From PFJX01 sp031426815 (GTDB lineage Bacteria; Pseudomonadota; Gammaproteobacteria; Burkholderiales; Thiobacillaceae): a stretch of DNA of 64,000 nucleotides. This document shows, piece by piece, positions 59,729-64,000 of the stretch; the first letter of the stretch is position 1; every line of letters starts with the position of its first letter. The notes below the pieces were generated by a model. The model was given only the letters and a program-made list of their open reading frames with translations. It searched no databases and was not told where the DNA came from. Both the position numbers and the translations under genes were made by a program. The stretch lies in NCBI GenBank assembly GCA_031426815.1, contig JASJPG010000070.1, forward strand, positions 1 to 64,000, given 5' to 3'.

Positions 59729-62700
59729 CTACGCTCCTTCACGCTCGTCGCGGCGCGGTTTCTCATCGCCCATGCTGGCAGTGCCCTCGCCGAAACCCAG
59801 CACTTCCACTGAAATGAAGGAAGGCTTGAAGTTGGCCAGAGCTTGTTTGGCTTCCTGACTACTCTTCTCGGAATCCTGGGCCGAAGCACCCAGCAAAGCG
59901 GTAGCCTCTTGCGTACCCTTGGCGTCGACCAGAGCGCCGGCACCGGCCAGGCCGGACAGGCCGCCGGTATCGGCCACAGCTACCCCGGTGGAAATGCCGC
60001 CCACCTGGATGTTGTCCGCGCCCACCACCGTAATCGCCGCCACGGATAGGTTGCCGGAGGAGCGGATGCCCGCATCGCCGGCATTGATCTCGCCGTTGGG
60101 CGCGATCAGGTAACCGTCGTCGCGGGGATCGTTGCGGCTGGTGTTGAGCGTACCGATACCGCTGCCGGAAACCGAGCCTGAAATGTCGAAGAAAATCCTG
60201 CCGTTTTCCACGCGCAACTGCGGCGGCGGCGCGGCGGCGGCGGTCTTGGCGCCCTTGCCGGCATCGATATTGCCGGTGTCCGACCAGAGCAGGATATCGC
60301 CGCCGCCGAGCGTGAATACCCGCGACTGGTTGACCAGGAAGTCATCGCGCACATAGGTGCGGATATCGCCGCCGCGCACGCTGAACAGGCCCAACTCGGA
60401 ATCCTCCTTGGTCAGTTTGCCGCTGCTGGCCAGGCCCACGTTTACCAATCCGCTGGGTGCGAAGATTTCCACATCGCCGCCCCGCTCGGACTTGACCTGG
60501 CTGAAGTAGAAATTGACGTCACCAGCATAGGCAATGGGGCCGCCCGCAGCATCCTTGGTCGGGAACAAAGCTGCCACCGCAGCGTAGCCGCGCTGGGCAT
60601 CCGCCGCGCTCTGCGGCGAGGCCGCCGTGTTGAAGTCCTTGCCGCCTTCCTGCAGTTCGTTGAAGAACACCCGAGTGACTCGCGCCCGGGTCGGCAGGGC
60701 CTCGAACTGCGCCTGCAAGATCTGGGCGCGCTGCGACACCTGGTCGGCATATTCGCCATCCAGATAAGACTGGATCGTCACCTTGTCCTCCGCAATCTCC
60801 GGGTCCAGTTCGGCATGCTCCGCCAACACCCTCACGGCGACATCCTTACGCGCCCGATAGCCGAATTCCGTATAGAGATCGTTCAGCGCCTCGCTACCGG
60901 TGGCCAGATACTTGTCGGCGAATGCCTGGAAATCGGGCTGACGCGGCTGCCCGTCATCCGTACCCAGACCGGCCAGAATCGCCAGGTCGGCACCCTGCGG
61001 GTCAAGGTAGGTGTTGAACGTGTTGCCAATGGACAGCAAACCTTCAGAACTGCCCAGGTCGACATCCCGACCCGCCATGACCATCAGGGCGCCCGGGCCG
61101 GCTAGCTTGATGGAATAACCATCCCTATCCTGGACAGTTCCTGAAGCGACGTCGTAGCCATCCGGCAGGCGCACATCGCGACCGGCGGAAATTTCACTGA
61201 CATCGTCTGCAGCCAGGTTCTGAATCACCAAGGAAAAATCACGGACATCCTGGCCGGCGCGCACCAGGGTCTGCTTGGGAAGCACCAGTTTGGCAGTGTC
61301 GGAAGTCCCCTTCACGTCACCCGCCAGCGCATAGATGCGGACCGGCTCGCGATCGTCGCGGTGCAGCAGCGCCGGATCGTGATTCAGGTAGCTCTCAAAA
61401 TTGCTCAGCGTACTGGATTGGATCTCCGTATTCGACGGATTCAGCAATCCAGGAATGGCATCGGGGTTGTAATCCGACATGACAAATACTGGGTTGATAC
61501 CCACCGCCCCGCCTGCGGCCATGACCAACTGACCGGTCGCGCTGGGGAACATGGCGATAGCGTTTTCACCGTTCACCGCGATATCTCCGCTAGGCGCATG
61601 CACCTGCAGGTTGGCGGGGAAGATGTTTCCACTGTTTCCAGTGTTGGACAGGCTTACCGAATTGCCCACCGACAACACATCCAGGGTCGATGCCGGGTCA
61701 ATGCCATAGAAATAGAAATTGGCGACATTACCGTTACCCGCGGCGTAACCGGATGCCATGGGATCCACAACTTCGTTGACGCTGACAGCGCCCGTGGCCT
61801 GGATCAAGACCTGAGTGTCCCCCATGGCCAGACCGAGTTCCGCACTGCCCCCCGCCTTGATCTCGGCTTGCCCCTGGGCCGCATAAACCAGCCCCCCGGT
61901 CACGTCGCCGCCAGCGTGTAAAGATACGTCGCCGCCGCCCTGAAGCACCAGATTGGCAATCTCCGCCGGTAGCTTTCGGTCGCCGCTCACACGCCCTGTC
62001 GTGGGTGCGAACAGCCGCAGATTGCTGACGTTGCCGGCCGCCGCCACGGTAATGTCGCCACCGCCGAGAGTGCCAATACCTTGTTTGAATTTTTCGTAAC
62101 GCGGCCACCAGGTGATCTGCCGATTGACATACTCGACGCCATTGAGTGATTCCACCTGCCGGGAACGGTATAGCCATTCGTTGATACTGAGCGGGTTCGG
62201 CTGTCTGGCGTCGATATTCCCAAGCACTTCGATGCGCACATCGCCGCCGTTGGTTGGGTAACTGGGTTTATAGGTGTTGGTTGGAGCGGAAAAAACATCG
62301 GTTTCGAGTTTCGGCGTTTCCATGCCGGTCGTGTAGATCACCGCGCCATCGCCGCTCAACACCAGATCGCCGCCCGCGGCAACGCGGATATCTCCGGTAC
62401 CGGTACGGATGAACTTGCCTGCGGCAAGGGTGATGCTGCCGCCGTTATCTACCACGCCGAAGGGATTCGCTGCCGCCGTATCCGCACCGGCCACCAGGTT
62501 GTAAGCACTTGACGCTCCCGGTCTAAGGATGTGCTTATCCGGGCTCCAAACTTCGCTTCCGGTCTTGCCTATCCAGAAGGCATCGTTGATAGAGCCTTTG
62601 ATATCCAGATTTCCCTCAGCCCGCAGGGTAAGGACCATGGGATGGTTGCTGCGTGTATTGGTCTCGAATTTGGTATTGAGGGTGACGTTGGCTGTTGTGG

Positions 62701-64000
62701 AGCGATACAGGTTCCAGTCGTTGCTCACCTCCAGATCGCCGGCACTGCGCACCTCTACCCCCGGCGTGACCCGGAAGGCAGCGTTACCGCTCTGTCCCAG
62801 CCGCGCGGCGATGGCCGCGCTGTTGGACATGAAAGAAGTGTTTTCCGTGTCCAGCGTGTCAAAACCCAGCGTGGTGCCGCTGGATTTGCCTTTGCCGATC
62901 TTGCTGTAGCCGCTGTACACCTTCACCGCCTCGGCCAGAATTTCCCGCGCGCCGCCAATCTGGCCATCCAGCGCGGTGATGGCCAGATCTGTGCCCGCAC
63001 CTGCTCCGGTACGCTGCGCACGCAGCCAGACACGGCCATTACCGCCCATGACCTGCCCAAGCTGATCGCCCGACACATCGATCGAAGAATCGGCCGCCGT
63101 GCTCAGATTGCCGGTTGCGCTGGACAGGATCACATTGCCGCCCCGGCCCAGGCTGCCCGCCGTGCTTTCCGTATCCGCCAGCCCCTTGGCCAGCAGCTTG
63201 GCGCCGTCATGCAGAGTGAGGTTGTTCTGTGCATAGAGGCCGATTTCGCCGCCTTTGTCACCGGAGGCGTCAAGGCTGCCGTACACGTCGATCGAGCCCG
63301 TGTCGGCGCTCAATTCAACCTGACTGGCCGTGACCGTGTCGCTTGCCGCCACCGTGATATCGCCGCTACGGAGCCGGAAAATACGCGCGCCGGTGAAATC
63401 GGCGCCCAGCGCCGTGTTGAGCGCGGAGAAATCGTCACCGCCGCCCGCCAGGCCGGCGTCATGCAGCGCATTCGCGTCCAGGTGGAACGACGCACCCGCG
63501 CCGGTCAACTGCCCTTCGGCACGAAAAACACCCTGGCTGGCGACCACTGCAACCGTGCCCGCATCCGCAGCCAGGGCCGACACGTCGATCTTGCTGCCGG
63601 TCTCCATGATCACATCGCCGGCCAGGGATTCCAGTCGGACCCTGCCGGCCGGCAGGGCGACGGCCTCGTCGTAGATGGCTACCACCTTGCCCATGGCGAG
63701 CACTTCACTCTGGTCCAGCAGTTTCACGTCGCCGGTAGTGGCCTTGAAGCGCACCGTACCCACCGGCGCCTCCACCACGCCACCGTGTTCGATGCCGGTG
63801 CCGATGAAGGACAGGCTGGCGAGGATGCCGGCGGCAGGTTCGGAGTAGCCCGCCGGCTTAGCCAGCAGAGAGGTTTTCAGGACATCGCCCGCCTGGAAGA
63901 CGTACTCAGCACTATCGCTCGCGGCGATACGCGGGCTGGCCAAGGCCAGCCCGCCGTCCACCGTAAGTCTGCCATCACCTTGCGCGAGCAAGTCATGGCT
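59729..64000 (-). CDS. Filamentous-haemagglutinin-like adhesin (DUF3739 type), 5' end outside window
   Basis: At least 1423 residues of the C-terminal part of a very large secreted protein. The frame is still open at the right edge, and the N-terminus with signal and two-partner-secretion domain is not seen. The sequence is repetitive beta-helix (SGDITVAASDTVTASQVELS, GGDVSLHAGGDVTGGLVYAA, AGQDVRDFSLVIQNLAADDV) and contains the block FFNELQEGGKDFNTAASPQS typical of this family. It ends in MGDEKPRRDEREGA. It is probably exported by a TpsB partner not in this window. The two GT41 genes directly downstream could glycosylate it. Confidence 0.87.
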   Translation of the reverse strand, partial: SHDLLAQGDGRLTVDGGLALASPRIAASDSAEYVFQAGDVLKTSLLAKPAGYSEPAAGILASLSFIGTGIEHGGVVEAPVGTVRFKATTGDVKLLDQSEVLAMGKVVAIYDEAVALPAGRVRLESLAGDVIMETGSKIDVSALAADAGTVAVVASQGVFRAEGQLTGAGASFHLDANALHDAGLAGGGDDFSALNTALGADFTGARIFRLRSGDITVAASDTVTASQVELSADTGSIDVYGSLDASGDKGGEIGLYAQNNLTLHDGAKLLAKGLADTESTAGSLGRGGNVILSSATGNLSTAADSSIDVSGDQLGQVMGGNGRVWLRAQRTGAGAGTDLAITALDGQIGGAREILAEAVKVYSGYSKIGKGKSSGTTLGFDTLDTENTSFMSNSAAIAARLGQSGNAAFRVTPGVEVRSAGDLEVSNDWNLYRSTTANVTLNTKFETNTRSNHPMVLTLRAEGNLDIKGSINDAFWIGKTGSEVWSPDKHILRPGASSAYNLVAGADTAAANPFGVVDNGGSITLAAGKFIRTGTGDIRVAAGGDLVLSGDGAVIYTTGMETPKLETDVFSAPTNTYKPSYPTNGGDVRIEVLGNIDARQPNPLSINEWLYRSRQVESLNGVEYVNRQITWWPRYEKFKQGIGTLGGGDITVAAAGNVSNLRLFAPTTGRVSGDRKLPAEIANLVLQGGGDVSLHAGGDVTGGLVYAAQGQAEIKAGGSAELGLAMGDTQVLIQATGAVSVNEVVDPMASGYAAGNGNVANFYFYGIDPASTLDVLSVGNSVSLSNTGNSGNIFPANLQVHAPSGDIAVNGENAIAMFPSATGQLVMAAGGAVGINPVFVMSDYNPDAIPGLLNPSNTEIQSSTLSNFESYLNHDPALLHRDDREPVRIYALAGDVKGTSDTAKLVLPKQTLVRAGQDVRDFSLVIQNLAADDVSEISAGRDVRLPDGYDVASGTVQDRDGYSIKLAGPGALMVMAGRDVDLGSSEGLLSIGNTFNTYLDPQGADLAILAGLGTDDGQPRQPDFQAFADKYLATGSEALNDLYTEFGYRARKDVAVRVLAEHAELDPEIAEDKVTIQSYLDGEYADQVSQRAQILQAQFEALPTRARVTRVFFNELQEGGKDFNTAASPQSAADAQRGYAAVAALFPTKDAAGGPIAYAGDVNFYFSQVKSERGGDVEIFAPSGLVNVGLASSGKLTKEDSELGLFSVRGGDIRTYVRDDFLVNQSRVFTLGGGDILLWSDTGNIDAGKGAKTAAAAPPPQLRVENGRIFFDISGSVSGSGIGTLNTSRNDPRDDGYLIAPNGEINAGDAGIRSSGNLSVAAITVVGADNIQVGGISTGVAVADTGGLSGLAGAGALVDAKGTQEATALLGASAQDSEKSSQEAKQALANFKPSFISVEVLGFGEGTASMGDEKPRRDEREGA

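Overview
The window looks like a chromosomal segment of a GC-rich betaproteobacterium, probably near the Rhodocyclales/Nitrosomonadales. The reasons are eight PEP-CTERM proteins with the VPEPETYAMMLAGLGLVG + RRRK tail, an exosortase of the XrtB type beside an EPS cluster, and the general gene content. This placement is inference, since there is no rRNA or tRNA in the window. I see no tRNA, rRNA, CRISPR array, transposase or phage gene.

Layout. 0-12 kb: creA, a BarA-like hybrid kinase, serS, then a co-directional run of a TonB-dependent receptor, a YfiR-like periplasmic protein, a CHASE8 hybrid kinase and a REC-GGDEF regulator. 12-33 kb: a cluster of exported proteins, most of which take phosphate from organic matter. 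It holds an extracellular nuclease with an RTX tail, a Tat-exported PhoX, a PEP-CTERM PhoX-like protein, a choice-of-anchor-I propeller protein, a PhoD-like phosphatase, an esterase-like phytase-domain protein and a 5'-nucleotidase/phosphatase with an RTX tail. Further PEP-CTERM surface proteins are interspersed. Four of these genes carry 18-bp PHO-box-like sequences (two 7-mers 11 bp apart) followed after 10 bp by a -10-like hexamer. 33.4-36 kb: btaA-btaB plus an overlapping HAD gene, which would make the phosphorus-free betaine lipid DGTS. The region therefore reads as a phosphate-starvation island: digest extracellular DNA, nucleotides and phosphoesters at the surface, and replace membrane phospholipid.

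36-49 kb: an EAL-CBS-GGDEF c-di-GMP protein, then an exosortase-associated exopolysaccharide cluster. On + it has a PpiC isomerase and a poly-SLBB export protein. On - it has a Wzz/EpsF-like protein, an XrtB-EpsI fusion, Wzy-like and Wzx-like membrane proteins and two glycosyltransferases. 49-55 kb: a minus-strand run of ExbB fused to DUF2341/LamG, ExbD, TonB, a porin, an ankyrin protein and a coiled-coil protein. 55-64 kb: two recently homogenised GT41 (SPINDLY/OGT-like) glycosyltransferases downstream of a filamentous-haemagglutinin-like adhesin that runs off the right edge.

Dispersed repeats are abundant: GTCGGCAA...TTGCCGAC REP-like units, a pair of about 100-bp CCCCCTTTGAAAAAGGGGG elements, a 269-bp nested inverted-repeat unit at 3456-3724, and an ATGAGCC-N4-GG motif upstream of five island genes. 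Start sites were chosen by ribosome-binding sites, signal peptides and gene overlaps.
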